32,821 nucleotides of DNA, from the NCBI RefSeq assembly GCF_000422825.1, contig NZ_AUGU01000002.1, forward strand, positions 1 through 32,821. The letters are read 5' to 3'. Positions within the stretch are counted from its first letter, which is position 1. Each line of letters opens with the position of its first letter. This document shows, one piece after another, positions 1 through 7,525 of the stretch. The position numbers and the translations under genes were made by a program. Under the pieces are notes generated by a model, which had not been told where the DNA came from, did no database searches, and was given only the letters and a program-made list of their open reading frames with translations. The DNA is from Nocardioides insulae DSM 17944 (lineage in GTDB: Bacteria; Actinomycetota; Actinomycetes; Propionibacteriales; Nocardioidaceae).

Positions 1-14
1 GGTGTGGTGGTGGG

Positions 15-3000
15 TCAGTTGAGGGTGAAGGTGTAGGTGGTGGTGTTGCCGGCGAGGTCGTGGATGGTGAGGGTGTTGGTGCCTTGGTGGGCGCCGTACC
101 GGCCGGGTTGGATGTAGTTGAGGTCTGACCAGGTGTTGTTGCTGAGGTCCTTGACGGTGCCGTTGAGGTCGAGTTTGTCGATCTTGCCGGTGTCGTGGAG
201 TTTGAAGGAGATGAGGTCGTAGGTCTGACCGGTCTTCTTGGTGTAGGTGGTGCCGTCCTTGATGGTGGCGGTGGGTGCGGTGGTGTCGATGGTGAGTGTG
301 GTGGTGCCGGTCTGGGAGATGTTGCCGGCCTGGTCGTGGGCGTTGTATTTGAGGGTGTAGGTGCCCTCGGGTGGGGTGATGGTGGCGGTGTGGGTGGCCG
401 CGGTGGCGCCGTCGATGGGGGTCTGGGTGGACTTGATCAGGGTGTTGCCCTGGTAGAGGTTGGCGACGATCTTGGCCAGGCCTTGGTTGTCGGTGGCGTC
501 GACCTGGATGGTGAGTTGCTTGAAGGGGCCGGCCGTGGTCGGTGAGACCAGGCTGACCTCGGGACGCACCTCGTCGACCGCGTCGGCGACGCGGGTGAAG
601 GTCCACGCGCCCGAGCCGATCCGATAGCGGTCGAGGCCCTCCTCGGTGCCGAGCACCTCGGCCTCCGCCCCGTCGGGGCCGGTGACCTCGTAGGTGGTGC
701 CGTCGGCTGTTGGCAGCTCGACCACGGCGGTGACGTTGACCGGGATCTGCGTGGTCAGCGAGACCTCGTCGTCATCGTGGGTCCACGACGACGACACCCG
801 GCCGCGCTGGGTGACCTGGGACCCCTCGGCGTGGGTCAGGCCGGTGTCGGGGATGCCGATCCGCAACTCGGCTCCACCGGGCCGGGTGACCTCGATGCCC
901 AGCGCCGAGTCGTGGATGTCCACGATCCCCTCCGCGCCCCAGCCGTGCGAGGCGCTGCTGGCGCTGCCGCTCAGCTCCCAGGCCTCGGGCGTGAACGTGC
1001 CGCCCCCGGCGAGCCAACCCGCCCAGCCGTAGTCGTCCTCGTTGGTCAGCAGGTCGAGCATGCCCGTCCCGTTGCCGGAGTCGGCCAGCGCCTCCAGCAG
1101 GAAGTGCGCCGTCATCGGGCCCTGCTTCATGCCCATCGACCCCAGGTACTCGCCCAGGGCGGGACGATCCTCGGCCGGTGCGATCCCAAAGGCGACCGCG
1201 TAGGAGGTGGCGTGCTGGCCGGCGTGCGGGGACTGGCTGCCGTCGGCAAGGATGCCGTCGACGTAGACACCGTCCTCGCGGCGGAGCTTGGCGTTCATCG
1301 CCTCGGCCAGTGCGTCGGCGTCCGCGGAGAAGGAGGATGCCTCCTCGGCGGGCTTGCCGAGTTCCTCGGCGATCCGGCCGACGGTGCGGAGCACGTCCAC
1401 GCCGAGCGCGTTGACCGTGGTCCGCGCGGTGGCGGTCATGTCGTACCCGAACCGGCCGTGCATCGGCCAGTCGACGATGCCGTACTGGTAGGCGCCGGAC
1501 CCGCCGCTCAGCTGGGTGACCAGGCCCGCTGTGGGACCGTCCTGGGCGATGTGGCGGCGGATGTAGCCGGCGGTGGCGACCAGTTCGTCGTAGGTGTCCT
1601 CCAGGACCGCACGATCGCCGGTGGCGAGGTAGTAGTTCCAGATCCAGCTGGGCACGACCTCGGTGAAGTCGGGGATGTCGCGTTTGCCGTCCCCGTTGGG
1701 GTACACGGCGTTGTAGCGGCCGGCACTGTCACCCGCGTTCCAGTAGCGCGCCTGGCTCAGCATGAACTCCCGGATCGCCTGCCGACTCGCCACCCGCTCC
1801 CCGGCCGAGGTCATCAGGCCGTGCGAGATGTTGACGGTGTCGTGCAGGAACTGGCCCTGCTCGCGGGTCGGGGTGTCCACGAACGTCTCCTGGACCGAGT
1901 AGAGCAGGGAGCGCTGCATCAGGTCGTAGACCGCGTCCAGCGTGGGGTCGGAGCTCTCGAAGGTGGAGGCGGCATCGTCGGGTACGGCGGTGTGCACCAC
2001 CGTCGCGGAGACGTCCTCGACGCCGATCTCCTCTCCGGCGCCCGGGATCTCCAGATACCGGAACCCGAGGTGACCGAACGCCTTGAAGTCCTGGGCACCG
2101 TCGGCCTGGGTGTAGGGCCAGGTCATGTTCGTGCTCTGGGTGTCGGTGCCGGAGGTGGAGACCCGTCCGTTCTCGGCCAGGCCGTAGCTGGCGCGCAGCG
2201 GGATCTCGCGGCCGTCCTCGCCGTGCTCGAAGTGCACCGCAGGGCGGGCCGGGATCACCACGCCGAAATCGGCCACCGGGGTGCCGTCCTCGGCCGTCAG
2301 GATCCGCTCGGGGTGGACGACCTCCTCGGTCAGCCGGGTCTGCTGGCCCTCCAGATGGGTGAACGTGGCGGTCGAGTGCTCGCCGAGTACGACGGCGTCG
2401 GACCAGCCGCTGTCGTCGTACCCGAGGGCCTTCCAGTCTCCGATGTCCGCGGCCTGGTCGCCGCGCAAGTGCTCGATGTAGAGACCTTCGCCATTGCGGG
2501 TGCCCTCGAGCTCGTAGGGTCCGCGACGGACCTTCCAGGAGCCGTTGGTGGTGACCACGAACTCGCTGCCGTCGGCGTACTCGACCACGATGCGGGCCAG
2601 CAGCCCGGGCTCACCGGCGGCGCGCCCCTGGCCGTTGGAGAACCAGTGGAGCATGGCACCGATGGACAGGTCCTCCCCGGCCCGCACGAGGTCGGTGATG
2701 TCGGCGGCCTGGTAGTAGCCCTCCCCGGGGTAGCCGTAGTTGGTCATCCGATCCGCGCGCTCACCATCGAGGTACAGCTCGGCCACGTGGCTGGCCGAGA
2801 GGTAGCTGCGGGCCCGCACGATCTCGCCGGCGGGGACCGCGACCTCGGTGCGCGCCAGGGTGTACTCGTCCGCCTCCCGGGTGGGCGTGGGCGCGCTCCA
2901 TGCGCTCAGGTCGCCGGAGAAGTCCTCCGAGAAGAGGACCTCGCTGCCGTCCAGCGAGGTCACCTCGAGGTTGTCGAAGCGTCCGATCTCGGCGCCCCGG

Positions 3001-3932
3001 GAGCTGGAGACGCCCTCGCGGAAGCCGATGGTGCCGACCGTCGACCCGCTGCTCGACGGGTCGGTCCAGCTGTCGACCTGGACCCCGTCGATGCTGGTGG
3101 TGATGGTCCGACCCTCGACCCGGACGCTGAGCCGGTAGGTGCCACCCTCCTCGATGTCGACATCGACCGAGCGGCGGCCGTCGGTGGGGAAGCTCCCGTT
3201 CGACATCCGGTGCGTCTTCAGCTGGCCCTCATAGCCGTGCAGTTGCCACATGTAGCCGTTGCGGCCGTCAGGTGAGCGGAAGACGACCGCGGCCGCGTGG
3301 TGCTCGATGGTGACGTCGGCGGAGAAGACGTAGTCGGTCCAGTTCGCGCCCGAGGCAGCCATCGTGATCGGCTGGCTGGTGCTGCCGGTGACCCGGCCCT
3401 CGCCGTTCACGATCCGGAGGGGTCCGGTGGCGGCATCCGGGTTCCCCGGTGGCCGGCGGATCCACTCCGCACCACCCCAGTCACCGTCGCCGAGACCGGT
3501 CTCGAAGGTGGCTTCGCCCCACGGCGAGACCTGGTCGTCACGGTCCCAGGTGCGGACCCGCCAGTCGTAGGCCTCGCCGGGCTCGAGCTCGGCACCGGTG
3601 TAGTCCACGTAGGACTGCTGGTCGGAGGAGACCTTGTCGCTGTCCCAGACCAACGCGCCCGCGGTGTTGCGGACCTCGACCTCGTAGGCGGTCTGGATCT
3701 CGTTGCCATCGAGGTCGGTCGGCAGCCACCCGAACCGTGGGGTCAGGTCCGTGTTGAGCGGACGCGCCACGTCGTCGACCACGAGACCCGAGGGCGCTCC
3801 GGGTGCCGTCCCCGGGGCTGCCCCGACCGAGGCGGGGACCACGGTGGCCAGGGTCCCGGCGGTCAGGCTCACCGCCAGTGCGGCAAGGCCGGCGTAGCGC
3901 ACCCGGCGGGTTGGTCGGTGCTGCTGGGGCAT
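15..3932 (-). CDS. Secreted alpha-L-rhamnosidase, GH78 type, with C-terminal Ig-like domains
   Basis: A 1305-residue exported glycosidase expected to release terminal L-rhamnose from plant or microbial glycans or glycosides. Residues 1-38 form a Sec-type signal peptide (RRVRYAG followed by a hydrophobic stretch and an AAPG end). Next come a fibronectin-III-like domain (about 45-148), a LamG/concanavalin-like insert (about 165-335), a rhamnosidase N-terminal beta domain, and the (alpha/alpha)6 catalytic domain with the family motif DTPTREQ carrying the probable acid Glu and a late SASHGWGA segment. Residues from about 1115 on are two Ig-like beta domains, rich in Thr, Lys and Asn, unlike the rest of the protein. 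The ATG is preceded by GGAG 6 nt upstream. The gene stands alone and divergent from the Uma2 gene. A LacI-type palindrome lies just upstream of the start. The GH78 call is firm; the exact substrate is not known. Confidence 0.88.
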   Translation of the reverse strand: MPQQHRPTRRVRYAGLAALAVSLTAGTLATVVPASVGAAPGTAPGAPSGLVVDDVARPLNTDLTPRFGWLPTDLDGNEIQTAYEVEVRNTAGALVWDSDKVSSDQQSYVDYTGAELEPGEAYDWRVRTWDRDDQVSPWGEATFETGLGDGDWGGAEWIRRPPGNPDAATGPLRIVNGEGRVTGSTSQPITMAASGANWTDYVFSADVTIEHHAAAVVFRSPDGRNGYMWQLHGYEGQLKTHRMSNGSFPTDGRRSVDVDIEEGGTYRLSVRVEGRTITTSIDGVQVDSWTDPSSSGSTVGTIGFREGVSSSRGAEIGRFDNLEVTSLDGSEVLFSEDFSGDLSAWSAPTPTREADEYTLARTEVAVPAGEIVRARSYLSASHVAELYLDGERADRMTNYGYPGEGYYQAADITDLVRAGEDLSIGAMLHWFSNGQGRAAGEPGLLARIVVEYADGSEFVVTTNGSWKVRRGPYELEGTRNGEGLYIEHLRGDQAADIGDWKALGYDDSGWSDAVVLGEHSTATFTHLEGQQTRLTEEVVHPERILTAEDGTPVADFGVVIPARPAVHFEHGEDGREIPLRASYGLAENGRVSTSGTDTQSTNMTWPYTQADGAQDFKAFGHLGFRYLEIPGAGEEIGVEDVSATVVHTAVPDDAASTFESSDPTLDAVYDLMQRSLLYSVQETFVDTPTREQGQFLHDTVNISHGLMTSAGERVASRQAIREFMLSQARYWNAGDSAGRYNAVYPNGDGKRDIPDFTEVVPSWIWNYYLATGDRAVLEDTYDELVATAGYIRRHIAQDGPTAGLVTQLSGGSGAYQYGIVDWPMHGRFGYDMTATARTTVNALGVDVLRTVGRIAEELGKPAEEASSFSADADALAEAMNAKLRREDGVYVDGILADGSQSPHAGQHATSYAVAFGIAPAEDRPALGEYLGSMGMKQGPMTAHFLLEALADSGNGTGMLDLLTNEDDYGWAGWLAGGGTFTPEAWELSGSASSASHGWGAEGIVDIHDSALGIEVTRPGGAELRIGIPDTGLTHAEGSQVTQRGRVSSSWTHDDDEVSLTTQIPVNVTAVVELPTADGTTYEVTGPDGAEAEVLGTEEGLDRYRIGSGAWTFTRVADAVDEVRPEVSLVSPTTAGPFKQLTIQVDATDNQGLAKIVANLYQGNTLIKSTQTPIDGATAATHTATITPPEGTYTLKYNAHDQAGNISQTGTTTLTIDTTAPTATIKDGTTYTKKTGQTYDLISFKLHDTGKIDKLDLNGTVKDLSNNTWSDLNYIQPGRYGAHQGTNTLTIHDLAGNTTTYTFTLN

Positions 3933-3947
3933 GTCGACTCCGCTCGT

Positions 3948-3961
3948 CTGAAACGATTCAG
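3948..3961. promoter_or_regulatory. LacI-family-type operator upstream of the rhamnosidase
   Basis: CTGAAACGATTCAG is a 14-bp palindrome with a single mismatched pair and a central CG, which is the usual layout of LacI/GalR-family sites controlling sugar genes in Actinobacteria. It sits 16 bp upstream of the rhamnosidase start, where a repressor would block transcription or initiation. No LacI-family gene is in the window. The rest of the 289-bp gap up to position 4221 shows no gene and no other clear signal. Confidence 0.6.
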
Positions 3962-4221
3962 TTCGGAGACATTGTGGTGCCGATCACTCACCGGTGACAA
4001 CAGACTTCGGGAACGTGACCGGATCCGGCCAGTCGGGACGAGACAGTTCGGCGACCAACGACAGGACGTGGACGCCTCCGACCCGGCTCAACTCGGCGTA
4101 CCCCCGAATCCGCCTGGCCGATGCGCTCGGGCCGGGGTGGATCCTGTGGAGGAGTGGTTGCCCGATCGCCGGCAAACGCGGAATCGTCGGCCCATGGATC
4201 GGATCGATGGGGTGAGGCACG

Positions 4222-4770
4222 ATGAGTGTCATGACCACCTGGCAGGTGCCCGGCCGCTGGAGGGAGGCGGATCTGGCGAGCCTGCCCGATGACGGGCATC
4301 GCTACGAGATCGTCGACGGGGTGCTGCTGGTGAATGCGGCCCCCGCGCCGCGCCACCAACGGGTCGTGCACCTGCTGTGGCGGCTGCCGGACTCGCGTTG
4401 TCCGCACGGCTGGTGGGTCCTCGCCTCGCCGCTCGACGTCGTGCTCGCTGAGGACACCGTTGTCGAGCCCGACCTGCTGGTGGCGCCGAAGGCCGCGTTC
4501 GGCCCGAAGAATCTGCGCACCCCGCCGCTCCTCGTGGTGGAGGTGCTCTCCCCGAGCACCCGCCGAGTCGACCTGGAGCTCAAGCGGGCCCGCTACGAAC
4601 GCGCCGGCATCGCGTCGTACTGGATCGTCGATCCGGACACGCTCCACCTCACGGTCCTCGAGCTCCGGGACGGTGCGTACGCCGAGGTGGCCGACGTGGC
4701 CGCGAGGGAGGCATGGACGGCGGCGCATCCGTTCGAAGTCACGGTGACGCCAGGTGACTTGCTGGACTGA
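4222..4770 (+). CDS. Uma2 family (DUF820) putative restriction endonuclease-like protein
   Basis: A 182-residue single-domain protein of the Uma2/DUF820 family, which has the PD-(D/E)xK nuclease fold. Visible family marks are YEIVDG (Glu29), VEPDLLV (Asp84), VVEVLSPST (Glu107) and the following basic helix DLELKRARYERAG, ending in SYWIVDP. Asp84, Glu107 and the Lys in the last motif are the probable metal and catalytic residues. The start at 4222 follows GGTGAGG by 4 nt; an in-frame ATG at 4231 is an alternative. The gene is alone, with no methyltransferase or other restriction partner beside it. Its biological role is unknown; such genes are often present in many copies in Actinobacteria and Cyanobacteria. 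Confidence 0.88.
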   Translation: MSVMTTWQVPGRWREADLASLPDDGHRYEIVDGVLLVNAAPAPRHQRVVHLLWRLPDSRCPHGWWVLASPLDVVLAEDTVVEPDLLVAPKAAFGPKNLRTPPLLVVEVLSPSTRRVDLELKRARYERAGIASYWIVDPDTLHLTVLELRDGAYAEVADVAAREAWTAAHPFEVTVTPGDLLD

Positions 4771-4815
4771 CCGGTTTGGCCGCGTCTTCGGCCGGTTGTG
4801 CACTACTGCACGCTG

Positions 4816-4827
4816 AGAACAGGTTCT
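4816..4827. promoter_or_regulatory. Palindromic operator candidate before the esterase/monooxygenase operon
   Basis: AGAAC-AG-GTTCT is a perfect inverted repeat 52 bp upstream of the esterase ATG. The extended form matches 7 of the 8 fixed positions of the KstR-type site TnnAACnnGTTnnA; only the first T is changed. A second inverted repeat, GTGCA-CTAC-TGCAC, lies immediately upstream at 4798-4811. The spacing differs by one base from the TCTAGA-N7 operators of the cluster further on, so a different TetR-family regulator is possible. Confidence 0.4.
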
Positions 4828-4879
4828 ACCTTGGGCACGCGAGTGATACACGTCACGTCCGTCCACGAGGAAGGTGCCC

Positions 4880-5827
4880 ATGCCGCTGACACCCGAGAAC
4901 CAAGCGTTCCTGGCACAGATGGCCGAGGCGGGGAGCCCGGCGATCCACGAGTCCACACCGGCGATCGCACGGATGGCCGGCCCGATCCTGGCCGGGTTGA
5001 GCGGTCGCGGCCCCGACGTGGCCGAGGTGCGCAACCTCGAGCTGGACGGGAAGGACGGCACCTTCCGCACCCGGGTGCTGAAGCCCGAGGGCGAGTCGCG
5101 AGCGATCGTCGTCTACTTCCACGGCGGTGGCTGGGTGATCGGCGACATCGACCTGCAGTACGACCACCTCGGCCGCGACCTGGCCAACCGCACCCAGTCC
5201 ACCGTGGTGCTGGTCAACTACCGCAAGGCGCCCGAGCACCCGTTCCCGACCGCGATCGAGGACAGCTACGCCGGCCTCACCTGGGTCGATGAGCACCGCG
5301 ACGAACTCGCTCCGGCCGGGGCGCCGCTGATCGTCGCCGGCGACAGCGCTGGAGGCAACATCAGCGCCGTGATGACCCTGTGGGCCCGCGACCGCGGCGG
5401 GCCGCGGATCGACCACCAGGTGCTCGTCTATCCCGTCACCGACTGCGACCTGAACACCCCGTCGTACGTCGCTCCGGAGAACCAGCTGCTGCTCAGTCGC
5501 GACACCATGATCTGGTTCTGGGATCACTACCTGGCCGATGAGGCCGCTCGCACCAGCCCTGACGCCTCACCGCTGCGGGCCGAGAGCCTCGCCGGGCTCC
5601 CGCCTGCGCTGGTCTACGTCGCCGAGTGCGACCCGCTGCACGACGAGGGCGTGGCCTATGCGAAGGCCCTGCAGGCCGCCGGGGTCGACGTACGTCTCGA
5701 GGAGGCGGCGGGCCAGATGCACGCCTACTTCCAGATGGCCGGCATCCTGCCCGGCTACGTCGAGGGCATCGAATTGGTCGCCGACCACATCGGCAAGGTC
5801 ATCGCCGAGCACGGAAAGGTCGCCTGA
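4880..5827 (+). CDS. Alpha/beta hydrolase, hormone-sensitive-lipase family esterase
   Basis: A 315-residue cytoplasmic carboxylesterase of the HSL family (bacterial lipase family IV). The oxyanion-hole motif HGGG is at residues 81-84, the nucleophile elbow GDSAGG places the catalytic Ser at 156, and the rest of the triad is Asp251 in AECDPLHDEG and His281 in GQMHAY. I chose the ATG at 4880 because GAGGAAGG precedes it by a good distance; an in-frame GTG at 4874 would add only two residues and overlap that site. The stop is one base before the start of the monooxygenase gene, so the two are surely co-transcribed. In known ketone-degradation pathways such a pair hydrolyses the ester or lactone made by the Baeyer-Villiger enzyme; that role is inferred here from context. 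Confidence 0.9.
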   Translation: MPLTPENQAFLAQMAEAGSPAIHESTPAIARMAGPILAGLSGRGPDVAEVRNLELDGKDGTFRTRVLKPEGESRAIVVYFHGGGWVIGDIDLQYDHLGRDLANRTQSTVVLVNYRKAPEHPFPTAIEDSYAGLTWVDEHRDELAPAGAPLIVAGDSAGGNISAVMTLWARDRGGPRIDHQVLVYPVTDCDLNTPSYVAPENQLLLSRDTMIWFWDHYLADEAARTSPDASPLRAESLAGLPPALVYVAECDPLHDEGVAYAKALQAAGVDVRLEEAAGQMHAYFQMAGILPGYVEGIELVADHIGKVIAEHGKVA

Positions 5828-5828
5828 C

Positions 5829-7427
5829 ATGGCTCAGCACTACGACGCCCTGGTGATCGGGGCGGGTTTCTCCGGGATGTACCAACTCATCCGGCTGCGC
5901 GAGCAAGGCTTCTCGACCCGCGTGGTCGAGAAGGGCACCGGCGTCGGCGGCACCTGGTATTGGAACCGCTACCCCGGCGCCCGGGTCGACATCGAGTCGG
6001 TCGAATACTCCTACTCCTTCGACGACGCCCTCCAGCAGGAGTGGGACTGGAGCGAGCGGTACGCCGCCCAGCCGGAGATCCTCCGCTACGCCGAGCACGT
6101 GGCGGATCGCTACGACCTGCGTCGCGACATCAGCTTCGAGACCAGCGTGGAGAAGGCGGTCTGGGACGAGGAGTCGGACCGCTGGACCGTCACGATGCTC
6201 TCCGCGGAGGGGAGCGAGACGGTGACCGCGTCGTACGTGATCGCGGCGACCGGGTGTCTCTCGATGCCGTCCCGTCCGCACTTCGAGGGCATGGACGACT
6301 TCGAGGGGGAGACCTACTGGACCTCCTCGTACCCCCGCGAAGGTGTCGACCTCACCGACAAGCGGGTGGCGGTCATCGGCACCGGCTCCTCGGGCCTGCA
6401 GACGATCACGGCGATCGCTCCGGTGGTGGGCGAGCTGACCGTCTTCCAGCGCACGCCTAGCTACGCCGTCCCCGCGCACAACGGGCCGGAGGCGGACCGA
6501 TTGCGGGAGGTCCGCCCCCAGTACCCCGCCTTCCGGGAGTTGAGCGCGCTCTCACCGCTGGGCTTCCAGTGCGGCGAGGACAACCCGCGGGTGATGATGG
6601 AGACCGATCCCGTCGACGTCCGGGCGGAGCTCGATCGTCGGTGGGCGGTCGGCGGGCTGTGCTTCAACTCCGGCTTCGAGGACACCCTGCGTGACCAGGC
6701 GGCCAACGACCTGGCCGCCGAGTACGTCCGCGACCAGATCCGGGCCAAGGTCAAGGACCCGGAGGTCGCCGAGAAGCTGTGCCCGACCACCTACCCCATC
6801 GCCAGCAAGCGGATGTGCGTCGACACCGGCTACTTCGAGGTCTACAACCAGGACAATGTGTCGCTGGTCGACCTCCAGGAGACCCCGATCGAGCGCTTCT
6901 CCGCCAAGGGCGTGGTTGCAGGCGGGACCGAGTACGAGGTCGACGTCATCATTCTGGCCACCGGCTTCGACGCGATGACCGGTGCGCTCAACGCCATCGA
7001 GTTCCGCAACGGCGAGCAGGTGCTCAGCGAGAAGTGGGAGCACGGGCCCCGCACCTACCTGGGGCTGATGTCGGTGGGCTTCCCCAACCTGCTCACGGTC
7101 ACGGGCCCGCAGAGCCCGTCGGTGCTGTCCAACATGATGACCTCGATCGAGTACCACGTGGATTGGATCACCCGCCTTCTCCAGGCCCAGCGCGCGGAGG
7201 GGCTGACCCGGATCGAGCCTCGCCCCGAGGCCGAGGACAACTGGGTCAACACCACCAACGACCTCGCCGACCTCACCCTGATGCCGCAGGCGTCCTCCTG
7301 GTACATGGGCGCCAACATCCCCGGCAAGCAGCGCGTCTTCATGCCCTTCATCGGCGGCGTCGGAGCGTACAAGCAGATCGGTGACGGGATCGCCACGGTC
7401 GGCTACCACGGCTTCGACCGGGCCTGA
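5829..7427 (+). CDS. FAD-dependent monooxygenase, type I Baeyer-Villiger family
   Basis: A 532-residue flavoprotein of cyclohexanone-monooxygenase size, expected to insert oxygen next to a ketone using NADPH and O2. The FAD-binding GAGFSG is at 11-16, followed by the family block GGTWYWNRYPGARVD; the NADPH-binding GTGSSG is at 184-189; the late ATGFD motif is present. The fingerprint FxGxxxHxxxW(P/D) is altered: it reads FEGETYWTSSYP from residue 158, with Trp164 where His is usual and Tyr168 where Trp is usual. It could thus have changed substrate range or oxygenation chemistry, and simple NADPH oxidase or N/S-oxidation activity cannot be excluded. It starts one base after the esterase stop and ends at a strong hairpin shared with the convergent CoA-ligase gene. 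Confidence 0.88.
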   Translation: MAQHYDALVIGAGFSGMYQLIRLREQGFSTRVVEKGTGVGGTWYWNRYPGARVDIESVEYSYSFDDALQQEWDWSERYAAQPEILRYAEHVADRYDLRRDISFETSVEKAVWDEESDRWTVTMLSAEGSETVTASYVIAATGCLSMPSRPHFEGMDDFEGETYWTSSYPREGVDLTDKRVAVIGTGSSGLQTITAIAPVVGELTVFQRTPSYAVPAHNGPEADRLREVRPQYPAFRELSALSPLGFQCGEDNPRVMMETDPVDVRAELDRRWAVGGLCFNSGFEDTLRDQAANDLAAEYVRDQIRAKVKDPEVAEKLCPTTYPIASKRMCVDTGYFEVYNQDNVSLVDLQETPIERFSAKGVVAGGTEYEVDVIILATGFDAMTGALNAIEFRNGEQVLSEKWEHGPRTYLGLMSVGFPNLLTVTGPQSPSVLSNMMTSIEYHVDWITRLLQAQRAEGLTRIEPRPEAEDNWVNTTNDLADLTLMPQASSWYMGANIPGKQRVFMPFIGGVGAYKQIGDGIATVGYHGFDRA

Positions 7428-7448
7428 TCCGGATCAGTCCACCCAGGG

Positions 7449-7496
7449 GAAAGTGGCGCTACCTGGCCGATTTTTCGGCCGGGTAGCGCCACTTTC
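7449..7496. terminator. Bidirectional hairpin terminator
   Basis: Two 22-nt arms that pair along their full length with one G-U, around a TTTT loop, lying between the convergent monooxygenase and acyl-CoA synthetase genes. The arms begin GAAAGTGGCG and end CGCCACTTTC. There is no long U-tail, as is common in high-GC Actinobacteria. Confidence 0.85.
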
Positions 7497-7525
7497 ACCG
7501 GTGGACCGGGGAAACGTCCGCCCCC

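Noticed and set aside
777..3275. 832-residue open frame on the + strand opposite the rhamnosidase
   Set aside because: It is an antisense frame, Val/Gly/Asp/His-rich with no domain, caused by high GC in codon position 3 of the real gene.
4222..4770. Restriction-modification or defence island around the Uma2 gene
   Set aside because: No methyltransferase, helicase, toxin or other defence gene is adjacent; the gene stands alone.
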